Source: VXNE01 sp963668365 (lineage in GTDB: Bacteria > Pseudomonadota > Gammaproteobacteria > Pseudomonadales > Azotimanducaceae). Taken from it: a DNA stretch of 64,000 nucleotides. Location of the stretch: NCBI GenBank assembly GCA_963668365.1, contig OY764266.1, positions 1,426,001-1,490,000 on the forward strand. The letters are read 5' to 3'. The notes under the pieces are model-generated. The model was not told the origin of the DNA and did not search any database. It saw only the letters and a list, made by a program, of their open reading frames with translations. A program made the position numbers and the translations under genes. Positions 1 through 8,002 of the stretch are shown one piece after another. Position 1 is the stretch's first letter. The number at the start of each line of letters is the position of its first letter.

Positions 1-2
1 AC

Positions 3-584
3 GATGTCGCCTATACGCTGCAGGACGAGGCGTATGCGCTGGGCGCCATGGGGGAAGTCGCCGTGCAACCCCTCATGGAACTGCTCGGCCACGACGACGC
101 CTGGATCAAGATCAACGCCGCCTTCGCCCTCGGCGAGATCGGTCCGCCCGCCGCCCGCGCCATGCCCGAACTGGCGAAGCTGCTGGACCACGAACTGCAC
201 CAGGTCGCGCGGGCGACGCTGGACGCGATGGGCTGCATAGGCACCAACATGCGCGCCGCGTTGCCCGCGATCCGCAGGGTGCTAACGGTGGAGAACCCGG
301 CCTGGCGGCAGCCCATGGGCTCAAGCGGCGACAGGTGCGGCGAGATGGGGGTCCGATTCAATGCGCTGTATGCCCTGCTGAGTTCCGATGTCTCCATGGA
401 CGAGGTGGACGACGTGCTGGTCACCTGCCTCGACGATGTATTCGGATACGTGCAGGCCCTGGCGCTCGAAGGCCTCACTCGGCCGCGTAACGGCGAAGAC
501 CGGGCTGGACTGCTGCATGCGCTCGACTACCTGAAGACGCATTGCTGGGACCATACGCTGGCGAACGGCCAGCGCGTCTTCTAG
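3..584 (+). CDS. HEAT-repeat C-terminal part of a PhyH/HEAT protein (5' end outside window)
   Basis: This reading frame is open from the first bases of the window and ends at TAG 582-584, so the start of the gene lies upstream. The visible part matches the C-terminal third of the next gene almost residue for residue (shared stretches QDEAYALGAMGEVAV, WIKINAAFALGEIG and HTLAN), so the two are tandem paralogues. The alternating helical pattern with Ala/Leu-rich units (AFALGEIG, ARATLDAMG) is typical of HEAT/PBS-lyase repeats, which usually bind other proteins. By analogy with its neighbour the missing N-terminus is probably a phytanoyl-CoA-dioxygenase-like domain. An internal ATG at 48 could give a shorter product, but the homology continues upstream of it. 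Confidence 0.8.
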   Translation, partial: DVAYTLQDEAYALGAMGEVAVQPLMELLGHDDAWIKINAAFALGEIGPPAARAMPELAKLLDHELHQVARATLDAMGCIGTNMRAALPAIRRVLTVENPAWRQPMGSSGDRCGEMGVRFNALYALLSSDVSMDEVDDVLVTCLDDVFGYVQALALEGLTRPRNGEDRAGLLHALDYLKTHCWDHTLANGQRVF

Positions 585-595
585 TGTCCGCAACG

Positions 596-2239
596 ATGGA
601 GGGGGAACGCCGGTTGAAGCCCAACGGCATCAAGTTGACAGACGAGCAGGTTCGACGGTTCATCTGCGACGGCGTGATCCTGCTCGACAGCGGCCTCCCC
701 CCCGAGTTCCACCAGGACATCTTCGAGAAGATGGAGTGGAGCAACCGGCGGGAATTCAACATGGGCAACAACGTGTTGCCCCGGATCGCCGAGCTGCGGG
801 AGCTACTCGATGACCCGGTGGTCCACGGCGCCGTGCAAAGCGTGCTCGGCGACGACTACATGCTGCATCCGCACCGCTACATGCACGCCAACGAACCGCT
901 CGCGGAAGCGGAACGAACGCTTTCGCTGACCGGGTTCGAGCACAATCCGCCGGTGGGCGAAGGGTCCACGGCAAACAGCGGCTGGCACCAGGATGGACAG
1001 TGCCCGCTCGGCCGGTTCCGGCATCATGTGCCCCGGATCGCGATGATCATCTACTTTCCGCAGGACACCCCGGCCGTGCGCGGTCCGACGCGGGTCATTC
1101 CAGGCACGCACCTGCACGCCCTCCTGTTTGAAAGCGACTTTCCGTTCGGGCTCGTCGGCGACCGGATCAAGGCCGGTACCTGCATGCTGACCGCTTTTGA
1201 TATCGCCCACGGGGCGCTCAGCAACCGGACCGATTCGAGCCGGTACATGTTCAAGTTCTGCTACCTGCGCACGCGCAACCCGACCGGGCCAAGCTGGGAC
1301 GGAGGAGAGGTCGGTTGGCGGCCACCTGAAGCGCGCCTCGCGCAATTCGACCACAGCCGGGCCTGGTCCTATATCTGGGACTGGATGCGTGGGGTCCCGC
1401 GATTCGCAAGCCGCGCCGACGCGGCGTCCGGCGACGCGCGGAAATGGATGGGCAAGCTCAACGGTGCCGACCAGAAGGCCCGGCTTGAAGCGATTTACGG
1501 GCTGGCGGCCATGGGTGCCGAAGCCATTGAGCCGCTGCGAGCAAGCCTGCTCCGATTCGCCGGCCTGCGGCGCGAAATTCCTCCGCCGTACCACCCGAAA
1601 CGGAGAGCGCGGGACTCGTTCATGCCGGATGACGAAAGTCGTCTTGTGCGCCACTGGAATGACGGTGCCGTTGTGCCGCAGGACGAGGCGTATGCGTTGG
1701 GCGCCATGGGGGAGGTCGCCGTGGGCCCGCTCCTGGAGTTGCTCGGGCACGACGACGACTGGATCAAGATCAACGCCGCCTTCGCCCTCGGCGAGATCGG
1801 CGCGCCCGCCGCCTGCGCCATGCCCGAACTGGCGAAGCTGCTGGAACACAGACTCCCACAGGTGGCGCGGGCGAGCCTGGACGCGATGGCCTTTATCGGC
1901 ACGAATACCCGCGTTGCCCTGCCATCCATCCACAGACTGCTCACCGTGAACAATCCGGACTGGCAGGAGCCAAGCCCGCGCGCCGGTTGGACCGGCGAGA
2001 ACCAGGCCCGGTTCAACGCCATGTGCGCCTTGTTGAACTCGGATATTCCCGTCGAGGAACTTGACGACCTGCTGGTATCGAGCCTCGAAGACGAGACGGG
2101 CTACGTGCATGCGATGGCGCTGGAAGCGCTCACCGAGCGGCGGCATGGGGAGGATCGGGCAGGGCTACGACGCGCGCTCGACTACCTGATGACGCATCGC
2201 TGGGACCATACGCTGGCCAACGACTTCCGCGTCTACTAA
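596..2239 (+). CDS. PhyH-family 2OG-Fe(II) dioxygenase fused to HEAT repeats
   Basis: The N-terminal half (about residues 12-290) is a phytanoyl-CoA dioxygenase-like fold. It has the iron facial triad H131-x-D133 (WHQDGQ) and H205 (DIAHGA), followed by R216, which fits 2-oxoglutarate binding. The C-terminal part (about 300-547) is a HEAT-repeat region nearly identical to the fragment upstream. PhyH enzymes hydroxylate small organic substrates; the substrate here cannot be read from sequence. The gene follows its paralogue by 11 nt. The ATG at 596 has no ribosome site, while TTG at 614 is in frame and sits 11 nt after GGAGG (598-602), so the true start may be 614. Fusion of PhyH to HEAT repeats is unusual and suggests a docking or scaffold role. 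Confidence 0.8.
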   Translation: MEGERRLKPNGIKLTDEQVRRFICDGVILLDSGLPPEFHQDIFEKMEWSNRREFNMGNNVLPRIAELRELLDDPVVHGAVQSVLGDDYMLHPHRYMHANEPLAEAERTLSLTGFEHNPPVGEGSTANSGWHQDGQCPLGRFRHHVPRIAMIIYFPQDTPAVRGPTRVIPGTHLHALLFESDFPFGLVGDRIKAGTCMLTAFDIAHGALSNRTDSSRYMFKFCYLRTRNPTGPSWDGGEVGWRPPEARLAQFDHSRAWSYIWDWMRGVPRFASRADAASGDARKWMGKLNGADQKARLEAIYGLAAMGAEAIEPLRASLLRFAGLRREIPPPYHPKRRARDSFMPDDESRLVRHWNDGAVVPQDEAYALGAMGEVAVGPLLELLGHDDDWIKINAAFALGEIGAPAACAMPELAKLLEHRLPQVARASLDAMAFIGTNTRVALPSIHRLLTVNNPDWQEPSPRAGWTGENQARFNAMCALLNSDIPVEELDDLLVSSLEDETGYVHAMALEALTERRHGEDRAGLRRALDYLMTHRWDHTLANDFRVY

Positions 2240-2252
2240 GACTAAGCGGGGG

Positions 2253-2400
2253 TCAAAGCCCGAACCGGTAGCGCAGCTTGACGATCAGGAGGTCGGCCAA
2301 GGGAGAGCGGCGAACGGCTCGCCATAAAGTTGGCCGAAACTGTCTCTCGGAGACGCCATGGGATCGTCCAGGTCGTAGGCGTTCGGAATACTGCTTCCCC
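2253..2400 (-). pseudogene. remnant of a TonB-dependent receptor C-terminus (frameshifted)
   Basis: On the minus strand one frame reads IPNAYDLDDP...FGQLYGEP, and after a shift a second frame ends in IVKLRYRFGL followed by a stop. TonB-dependent receptors commonly end with an NAYDL segment, an LYGEP-like turn and a last beta strand ending YRF, so this looks like the last 45-50 codons of such a receptor with a frameshift between them. The rest of the receptor is absent: the next gene on this strand starts to encode an unrelated protein at 2413. This is inference from short motifs. Confidence 0.4.
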
Positions 2401-2412
2401 GGACAAGAAACG

Positions 2413-2949
2413 TCAGCTGCGAGGGGGCGGTTCGTCGAAGTCGCGGCCCTGCCGCTTGGCCTCGGCGCGACGCCGGTTCCACGCTATCCATTCCGCATGT
2501 GCTTGTGTTCTGCCTTGTTCAAGGCCTTGCTCAACGCCTTGCTCAATGCCTTGCTCAATGCCTTCGGCACGGCCCTCCGCCTTGTGCTTCTCGATCACTG
2601 GGATCACGTATCGGTTCACCATTGCTTGATAGAGCGACATTGCAGTTCCTCCCATCAGGTTCACGGGTCGCGTCAGCAACATGGCCAGCATGGCCGCTCC
2701 GCTGCCAACCTTGCCGAACTCTCCCAGCACGGCCAAGGCGAAGTCGACCGCAATCTGCCAGCCGACAAGCGGAACGTCCGCTTGTTCCATCAACTTATAG
2801 CTGATGCGCGCCAACGCGACAAGCCACAGCACGGCGACAATGCGGAAGAACGTGCCGGCGTCGCGTGCCTGAATGCTCCAGATCGAGACGTGATCTTCCA
2901 ACCGGGGCATCGGCGACGGCAGCAGCCAGCGCACCCACTTCCAAACCAT
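2413..2949 (-). CDS. membrane protein with C-terminal EQG repeats, unknown function
   Basis: A 178-residue protein I do not recognise. The N-terminal half has two likely hydrophobic segments (about 33-55 and 66-105), suggesting membrane attachment. The C-terminal third is charged, with a tandem run of four-residue units of the type G-(I/V/L)-E-Q (about 131-146), then a basic helix ending in PPPRS. Such E-Q-G tails are common at the ends of Rpn/PD-(D/E)XK-type and transposon-associated proteins, but no nuclease motif is visible here. The start ATG at 2949 has a weak purine-rich stretch (GAAAGAG) upstream. The repeat DNA may expand and contract by slippage. Confidence 0.6.
   Translation of the reverse strand: MVWKWVRWLLPSPMPRLEDHVSIWSIQARDAGTFFRIVAVLWLVALARISYKLMEQADVPLVGWQIAVDFALAVLGEFGKVGSGAAMLAMLLTRPVNLMGGTAMSLYQAMVNRYVIPVIEKHKAEGRAEGIEQGIEQGVEQGLEQGRTQAHAEWIAWNRRRAEAKRQGRDFDEPPPRS
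2512..2559 (+). repeat. four tandem 12-bp units inside the EQG-tail gene
   Basis: Four consecutive 12-mers of the form GCCTTG(C/T)TCAA(G/C/T) begin at 2512, 2524, 2536 and 2548; the last two are identical. They encode the G-x-E-Q repeats of the minus-strand protein. Because the unit is a multiple of three, copy changes would alter tail length without breaking the frame. Confidence 0.9.
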
Positions 2950-3066
2950 GAGACTCTTTCGACAGCTCGTGGACTCGCCACAATAGGACGTGGCGGTGCG
3001 GTCAGTCTGTAGGAGAACCCTGCATCATGGAGTGCGAAGGTGCGGGAAATGGCGTCCGAGACCGGC

Positions 3067-3744
3067 TTATGCCGACGCCGACCCTTCGTAGGCGTTGCCG
3101 TCGAATGCGTCTACGGTAGCGAACGCCTGCACCGGGTTGCGCCTCAGCCGGGTGAGTTGCTTGACGGGTTTGCCGATCGGCAACATGGCGGCGACCGCGT
3201 GGCGCTCGGGAATCCCGAACAACGCTTTCACTTCCGGCTCCATGCCGACGACAAACGTCGTCAGCGTGCCGCCGAGTCCCTCGTTCCGCGCCGCGAGCAG
3301 GATGTTCCAGACGAACGGGTAGATCGAAGCGCCGGGGATGACGGCGATGCGGGACAGGTGCTGGTCCATGGCGGCAACCACCGACAGGTCGACGGTTACC
3401 AGCAAGAGCAGGGGCGCGTGGGTCAGCCGTTCGATAAGGCCCGGCGGAATCGGCGTTGCGTCGATGGTCGCCTGGTCAATCCGCGCAGGTTCGATGGTGT
3501 TCCACGGGTTCGCGCCAGCCTTTGCCTCCGCCAGGTATCGCCTGTAGGTGGGTTCGATCAACGGGCCGAGGGCCGCGCGCTTGGCCTCGTCGCGGACCAC
3601 GATCACGCGCCAGCCCTGCCGGTTGCCGCCGCTCGGCGCGAAGCGCGCGTTGTCGAGGATGCGGTGCAGGACCTCGTCGGGCACGGGGTCGCCGGTGAAA
3701 TCGCGCGCCGAAAAGGTCGTCCGCATGGCTGCGTAGGTTTCCAT
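3067..3744 (-). CDS. nitroreductase-family FMN oxidoreductase
   Basis: A 225-residue protein of normal nitroreductase length. It carries the N-terminal FMN-binding region (RTTFSARDFTGDPVP), the ARFAPSGGNRQGW segment typical of the family at about residues 34-46, and the late LGGTLTTF segment that contacts flavin. Members use NAD(P)H to reduce nitro groups, quinones or enones, and some dehalogenate; the substrate cannot be told. It stands alone between a membrane-protein gene and a phosphatase gene on the same strand, with 74 nt to the latter. Confidence 0.85.
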   Translation of the reverse strand: METYAAMRTTFSARDFTGDPVPDEVLHRILDNARFAPSGGNRQGWRVIVVRDEAKRAALGPLIEPTYRRYLAEAKAGANPWNTIEPARIDQATIDATPIPPGLIERLTHAPLLLLVTVDLSVVAAMDQHLSRIAVIPGASIYPFVWNILLAARNEGLGGTLTTFVVGMEPEVKALFGIPERHAVAAMLPIGKPVKQLTRLRRNPVQAFATVDAFDGNAYEGSASA

Positions 3745-3818
3745 CGGGCCTCACCTGGTTGTCGTCAGTGGCGCGAACGGTACCCGCTTGACCGGCGAGC
3801 GTAAACGCTCTCCCGACC

Positions 3819-4583
3819 TCACCGCGCGTCTTCGAGTAGATTCTCGCGAATAGCGTCCTGCATGCCATCGTCGACACCATGGTTGCGCAGGAAGTTGAGC
3901 GGGCCGCCGTGCTGTTCTTCCACGCCGTCGAGGAATACGCAGATGGCGTCCTCGCGCACGCCGGCGGAACGCGTGAACGCCTCGCGGCTCATGCCCTCGG
4001 GGAAACCCGGGCCGCGCGCGACGAATTCCACATGGCGCGGCACGTCGCGGTTGGTGAGCGCGAAGTCGGCCTCTATCACGGCGCGGTCGACGCCGAGTAT
4101 CGACAGCAGTAGCGCGGTGATCACGCCGGTGCGGTCCTTTCCCGCCGTGCAGTGCAACAGGACAGGATAGGACGCGTTGTCGGCCAACACTTCGAAGACG
4201 CGGCGCCACGGCTCGGCGGAATACTGGAAATACGCGAGATAGCGTTCTCCTAAGGTGCCGGTCTCGCGGTTGAGTTGTTCGTAGCTGCCGTCCGGAAGCA
4301 CGGACAGTCCGACGTAGCGGGCGCCGAGCGCCTCGAAGGGACCGCGGCCGCAACTGCGCACTTCATCCGGCCGGCGCAGGTCGATCTGCGTCCTGATCCC
4401 GAGTTTTGCCGCGCGATGCACGTCGCCTGGCGTCATCCGGTCCTGGCGACCGGCGCGGAAATAGCGGCCCCACCTGATGGCGCGGCCGTCGGCGGTGCGA
4501 TAGCCGCCTATGTCACGAAAGTTGAAACAGCCTTCGAAGGGGTGATGGCGCGCCTCGAAGTCGTCGATGATGCCGTTCGTCAT
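3819..4583 (-). CDS. tyrosine phosphatase-like protein (CX5R)
   Basis: A 254-residue protein with the cysteine phosphatase signature HCTAGKDRTG at residues 144-153 (C145, R151). The N-terminal FNFRDIGGYRTADG motif is characteristic of the bacterial Y_phosphatase3 group (LipA/TpbA-like). An aspartate-rich C-terminal region follows. Members remove phosphate from tyrosine or from lipid head groups; the substrate is unknown here. The gene is divergent from the SDR gene at 4694, sharing a 110-bp spacer. Confidence 0.85.
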   Translation of the reverse strand: MTNGIIDDFEARHHPFEGCFNFRDIGGYRTADGRAIRWGRYFRAGRQDRMTPGDVHRAAKLGIRTQIDLRRPDEVRSCGRGPFEALGARYVGLSVLPDGSYEQLNRETGTLGERYLAYFQYSAEPWRRVFEVLADNASYPVLLHCTAGKDRTGVITALLLSILGVDRAVIEADFALTNRDVPRHVEFVARGPGFPEGMSREAFTRSAGVREDAICVFLDGVEEQHGGPLNFLRNHGVDDGMQDAIRENLLEDAR

Positions 4584-4693
4584 GGGATTCCCGTCAGTGT
4601 GGTTCCAGCGTGGACGAGTAGGGGCCGTCGCGCAAGTTCCGGTGATTTGTCTGTCGCGACCGGTCTATAGTGCTGCCTGCACGGGAGGACGTG

Positions 4694-5464
4694 ATGAACG
4701 AGTTGAAGGGAAAGGTTGCGGTTGTCACGGGAGCCAGCCGGGGAATCGGGGAAGCCAGCGCCCGCGCGCTCGACGCGGCAGGCGCGAGAGTCGTGCTCAC
4801 TGCACGCACCGTTTCGGATCTGAACAGGGTGGCGGGCGATCTTTCCAACGATCCCATCACACTGGAAGCCGATCTGTCGGCGCCGCGCGCGGGAACGGAA
4901 CTGGCCGAGCGGATCCTGACTGCCGTTGGCGGCGTGGACATCCTGGTCAACAACGCCGGCATACCGATGCGGCGAAAACCCGACGAATTGACCGAGGAGG
5001 ACTTCGATCGCGTGTTCTCCATCAACGTTCGCTCGCTCTTGATGCTCACCCTGGGACTCGGTCCGTCGATGATCGCCCGCGGCGGCGGTTCGGTCATCAA
5101 TATCTCGTCCATCGCAAGCCTTCGCGGTCCCCTCGGCAGGGTGGCGTATGCGGGTACAAAGGGCGCCGTCGACGCGATGACACGGGCGCTCGCGGCGGAT
5201 TGGGGCCCGGATGGCATTCGCGTGAACGCGCTTAGCCCCGGCCTTATCGTCACTTCGATCTGGGAGGCGGACCGCCGCGATGTGCCGGGCCTCGCAGAGC
5301 AACTGGAAGAACGGATCGGGCTCAAGCGCTGGGGCTACGGCGCGGATGTCGCCGATGTCGTCGTGTTCTTCGCGAGCGATGCTTCGCGCTATGTGACCGG
5401 AGAGGTCGTGGCCGTGGACGGCGGCATGGCGAGAGTGAGCAGCGCGCAGCGACGGAAAGACTGA
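4694..5464 (+). CDS. short-chain dehydrogenase/reductase (SDR)
   Basis: A 256-residue classical SDR: cofactor motif TGASRGIG (12-19), NNAG (86-89), catalytic Ser near 138-139, Y152 and K156 (YAGTK), and a C-terminal end of the type DVADVVVFFASD...VTGEVVAVDGG, typical of FabG-like enzymes. It catalyses NAD(P)-dependent oxidation or reduction of an alcohol or ketone; the substrate is unknown. The start at ATG 4694 is supported by GGGAGG 8 nt upstream; an upstream in-frame start at 4670 lacks one. The truncated amidohydrolase copy begins 20 bp downstream, so the two formed an operon before the island insertion. Confidence 0.9.
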   Translation: MNELKGKVAVVTGASRGIGEASARALDAAGARVVLTARTVSDLNRVAGDLSNDPITLEADLSAPRAGTELAERILTAVGGVDILVNNAGIPMRRKPDELTEEDFDRVFSINVRSLLMLTLGLGPSMIARGGGSVINISSIASLRGPLGRVAYAGTKGAVDAMTRALAADWGPDGIRVNALSPGLIVTSIWEADRRDVPGLAEQLEERIGLKRWGYGADVADVVVFFASDASRYVTGEVVAVDGGMARVSSAQRRKD

Positions 5465-5470
5465 TGCGGG

Positions 5471-5994
5471 CAGGAGACGCAGCATGACGACGCTCTACCG
5501 CAATGGACGAATCTTCGATGGCGAACGCATGATCGACGGCCACGCCGTGCTCGTCGAAGATGGACGCATCCGCCGGGTCGCGCCGCAAAGCGAGTTCGAC
5601 GGCTTTGCCGGCGACGAGGTCGATTGCTCGGAAGGTACCTTGTTGCCCGGCCTCATCGATTGCCACGTGCATCTGCTGTTCCGCGGCGAGCCCGACCCGA
5701 TGACGGTGCTCGACAAGCTGGACGCCGCGCACGCCGTTGTTCGCGCGCTGGAACATGCCGCCGACACCCTGCGCGGAGGAATCACGTCGGTGCGCGATTG
5801 CGGGGGCCGCGAATACCAGGAGTTCGCGGTGCGCGACGCCTGCAACGAGGGGCGGTTCCCCGGTCCCACCGTTCGCGCCGCCGGCAAGATGATCTGCATG
5901 ACCGGCGGACACGGGAACCGCGTCGGTCGCGTCGCGGACGGTCCGGACGAGGTCGTGAAGGCGGTGCGGGAACAGGTCCACGCGGGATGCGATC
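5471..5994 (+). repeat. direct repeat copy 1 (524 bp) at the left edge of the AlkB/helicase island
   Basis: These 524 bp match 10638-11161 without gaps, with about 17 substitutions by my count (about 97 % identity). Most differences are in the 3' third, and the first 300 bp differ at only three sites. The repeat begins in the ribosome site of the amidohydrolase and ends after codon 170. Identity stops sharply at 5994/11161. Confidence 0.95.
5484..5994 (+). pseudogene. 5' fragment of an amidohydrolase gene, cut by the island
   Basis: This is the first 170 codons of the amidohydrolase encoded intact at 10651-11847, including the metal motif CHVHLLF and the CGGREYQEFAVRD segment. At 5994 the sequence leaves homology with the intact copy. 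The frame stays open by chance to 6305, adding about 100 residues of unrelated shadow sequence. The fragment lacks the later metal-binding histidines and aspartate, so the product cannot be a working hydrolase. It keeps its own ribosome site and its position 20 bp after the SDR gene, so it is the piece left at the original operon position. Confidence 0.9.
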
Positions 5995-5997
5995 ACA

Positions 5998-6026
5998 TTG
6001 CAATTTTTGCTGTATCAAAATACAGT
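5998..6026 (+). promoter_or_regulatory. putative sigma70 promoter of the SOS-box operon
   Basis: TTGCAA (5998-6003) and TACAGT (6021-6026) are separated by 17 bp. The -10 overlaps the LexA box, the usual arrangement for a repressed SOS promoter. It starts only 4 bp inside the island boundary, so the island carries its own promoter. Confidence 0.55.
6010..6025 (+). promoter_or_regulatory. LexA (SOS) operator, CTGT-N8-ACAG
   Basis: The 16-bp sequence CTGTATCAAAATACAG is a near-perfect palindrome with a 6-bp arm on each side. It matches the gammaproteobacterial LexA consensus CTGT-N8-ACAG with an A/T-rich centre. It overlaps the putative -10 and lies about 15 bp before the likely start of the methyltransferase gene, so the three-gene operon is predicted to be induced by DNA damage. 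Confidence 0.8.
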
Positions 6027-6039
6027 ATTGGGAGAAGAG

Positions 6040-6900
6040 TTGGATCCCTCGAAGCCTCGAAGCGATTGGTCGAGTTTGCCCGTGTCACTTCCCCAGATGC
6101 TCCAAGACTTACGGCGTATTGCGATTGTCGGACGCGTACAAAAAGACATTCGAACGCGCAGAAATCTGGTGTTGGGCGTGGACCGTCGCACCGCCATGGA
6201 AGCCATCGACTGGGGCCAGGCAGAGTTCGACCAGCCAGTTGGAGACCTCTCTCCCGAGGATCGTGTGCTGCTTTACGCATACTGGAACCAGCGCCGACAC
6301 CTTGAAGAACTTACCGAGGCGTTCAACCAGTTGTTCAGCATGAACCGGCCGACTGAACCCTTGATCGCAATCGACCTGGGATGCGGGCCGTTCACCGGCG
6401 GACTCGCTCTTGCAGGACAACTCGGTAATGAAGAGCGGTTTGACTACATTGGTGTGGATCGCTCGCAATCAATGCGCGAGTTTGGCGAACAACTGGCCGT
6501 TGTCGCGGAGTCTTTACCTGGAACGCCCCAGGTCGAACGACATTGGGCTGCGGACATCTCCTCGGTCGCGTGGCACGAGCCACTTGGATGGCGACCGGTC
6601 ATCGTGATTGTGTCCTTCCTTTTGGCGAGCCCAACCCTACAGGTCGAAGCGCTAATGGTCGAATTGGAGCATCTCTTGCAAAGGTTGAGTCGTGGTGCGA
6701 CTACCGTTCTTTACACTAACTCCCCGAAGGCAGGTCCAAATCGCGGTTTCCCCAAGTTTAGCGAGGCTCTAAAGGACGCCGATTTCCGGAGGGTGGCTGA
6801 CGAAATCGGGACGATTGAGACGGAACGCAGAACACTGGAGCTACGGTACGCTTTGTTTCATCGCGGCCAACAGCACACTCTTCGGCTAGGAGGCCATTGA
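6040..6900 (+). CDS. SAM-dependent methyltransferase-like protein, first gene of the SOS-box island operon
   Basis: Reading from TTG 6040 (286 residues), the protein has a Rossmann-type SAM-binding motif DLGCGPFTGG at about 112-121. An acidic strand-end FDYIGVDRS follows at about 135-143, as expected where SAM ribose is held, and a further FLLASP segment follows. No DNA methylase catalytic motif (DPPY, NPPF, PC) is visible, so the methyl acceptor could be RNA, a small molecule or a protein. I chose TTG 6040 because GGGAG lies just upstream and an earlier TTG at 5998 would put the LexA box inside the gene. The next gene starts 1 nt after the stop. The region is clearly lower in GC than the flanks. 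The family is not one I recognise. Confidence 0.7.
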   Translation: MDPSKPRSDWSSLPVSLPQMLQDLRRIAIVGRVQKDIRTRRNLVLGVDRRTAMEAIDWGQAEFDQPVGDLSPEDRVLLYAYWNQRRHLEELTEAFNQLFSMNRPTEPLIAIDLGCGPFTGGLALAGQLGNEERFDYIGVDRSQSMREFGEQLAVVAESLPGTPQVERHWAADISSVAWHEPLGWRPVIVIVSFLLASPTLQVEALMVELEHLLQRLSRGATTVLYTNSPKAGPNRGFPKFSEALKDADFRRVADEIGTIETERRTLELRYALFHRGQQHTLRLGGH

Positions 6901-6901
6901 C

Positions 6902-8002
6902 GTGCGTCTGCCGACTTGGGATGAAGTCAACAGCGATGAGGAGCAACTCAACGTGCTGGAGACGCCTCTCGACGAGTCCCTATTCGTGGCGGGGCCACCC
7001 GGTTCTGGGAAGACATCTCTGGCCGTATGGCGTGCGGCCACCTTGGCGGAGTGGTACAAGAAACAGATTCCGGTTGTCACCTATAACCGCATGCTTCGAC
7101 GGACTCTGAAACTCGCCGCAGACGACAACGAGATCGGAATCGACGTTTCAACGATGCAGAGCTTCGTCTGGCAGGACTACCAGCGTCGAACGCACAATAG
7201 TCCGCCAACGGTTCCGCCGGATCCATTTGCATACCGGTGGCAGTCCATGATCGACCGCTTGCAAGGCACCGAACCGGACTACAACAGTCTTGTCGTGGAT
7301 GAGGCACAGGATCTTCCCGCGGAGTTTTTCCTCTACGCTTCGCGGTACGTCGCCGGTACTATGGCGGTTTTCGCCGACGACGATCAAGCACTCAGCCGGC
7401 AACGGTCAACACTTGAACAGATCAAGATGGCCGCTGGTCTACCCCATCCAAAAATTCTAGGGGAAAATCACCGAAACACGCCGGAGATCGCGCGGCTAGC
7501 CGAGCATTTCCATTCGGGTCGCCTACCTGCTGCCACCATTCGCAGATCACACACAGGTGACGTTCCTCGCTTGGTCCGATCAGGCAGCATTACCTCGACG
7601 ACCAGGCGGATCGCCAACGAATTCCAGAATCGGGGCGGAAGCATTGGCGTAATCGTCGAGCAGAACTCCACCGGCAGATCTACGTATGAATCGCTGAGAG
7701 ACAAACTTCCGGGAAGCCGGGTTGCGAGGTACGCGAACGAGCTCAGGAACGAAGACTCGATCGATGTCCGCTTACCGGGAATCACGGTTCTGAACAAGGA
7801 GTCAGTCAAGGGCCAGGAGTTCGACACGGTGTTCATCTTGGAGCTTGACCGGTTCATTCCCTGTACCAGCGATTCAGAGCTCAGGACCATGTATATGATG
7901 TGCTCTCGCGCCCGCGACAATCTGTATCTTGTCTATGGCCCCGAACCGCTCTCGACAGAGGCGGAGGCTGCGCTGCCATGGTCAGATGTCTTGGAGCGAT
8001 GA
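6902..8002 (+). CDS. compact UvrD-like superfamily I helicase
   Basis: The 366-residue protein has a full set of SF1 motifs: Walker A GPPGSGKT (31-38), Walker B VVDEAQD (131-137), motif III FADDDQ (157-162), motif IV ENHRNT (188-193), motif V VKGQEFDTVF (302-311) and motif VI YMMCSRARDNL (331-341). It is about half the length of UvrD or PcrA and seems to lack the 1B/2B insertions, so it may be a minimal translocase or an ATP-driven partner of its neighbours. The GTG start at 6902 has a strong AGGAGG 8 nt upstream. The last codons overlap the start of the next gene, so the genes are translationally coupled. Confidence 0.85.
   Translation: MRLPTWDEVNSDEEQLNVLETPLDESLFVAGPPGSGKTSLAVWRAATLAEWYKKQIPVVTYNRMLRRTLKLAADDNEIGIDVSTMQSFVWQDYQRRTHNSPPTVPPDPFAYRWQSMIDRLQGTEPDYNSLVVDEAQDLPAEFFLYASRYVAGTMAVFADDDQALSRQRSTLEQIKMAAGLPHPKILGENHRNTPEIARLAEHFHSGRLPAATIRRSHTGDVPRLVRSGSITSTTRRIANEFQNRGGSIGVIVEQNSTGRSTYESLRDKLPGSRVARYANELRNEDSIDVRLPGITVLNKESVKGQEFDTVFILELDRFIPCTSDSELRTMYMMCSRARDNLYLVYGPEPLSTEAEAALPWSDVLER

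Noticed and set aside
5484..6305. A 273-codon frame as a full amidohydrolase-like gene
   Set aside because: Only the first 170 codons match the intact copy; the rest runs in the wrong frame through the island promoter and methyltransferase gene.
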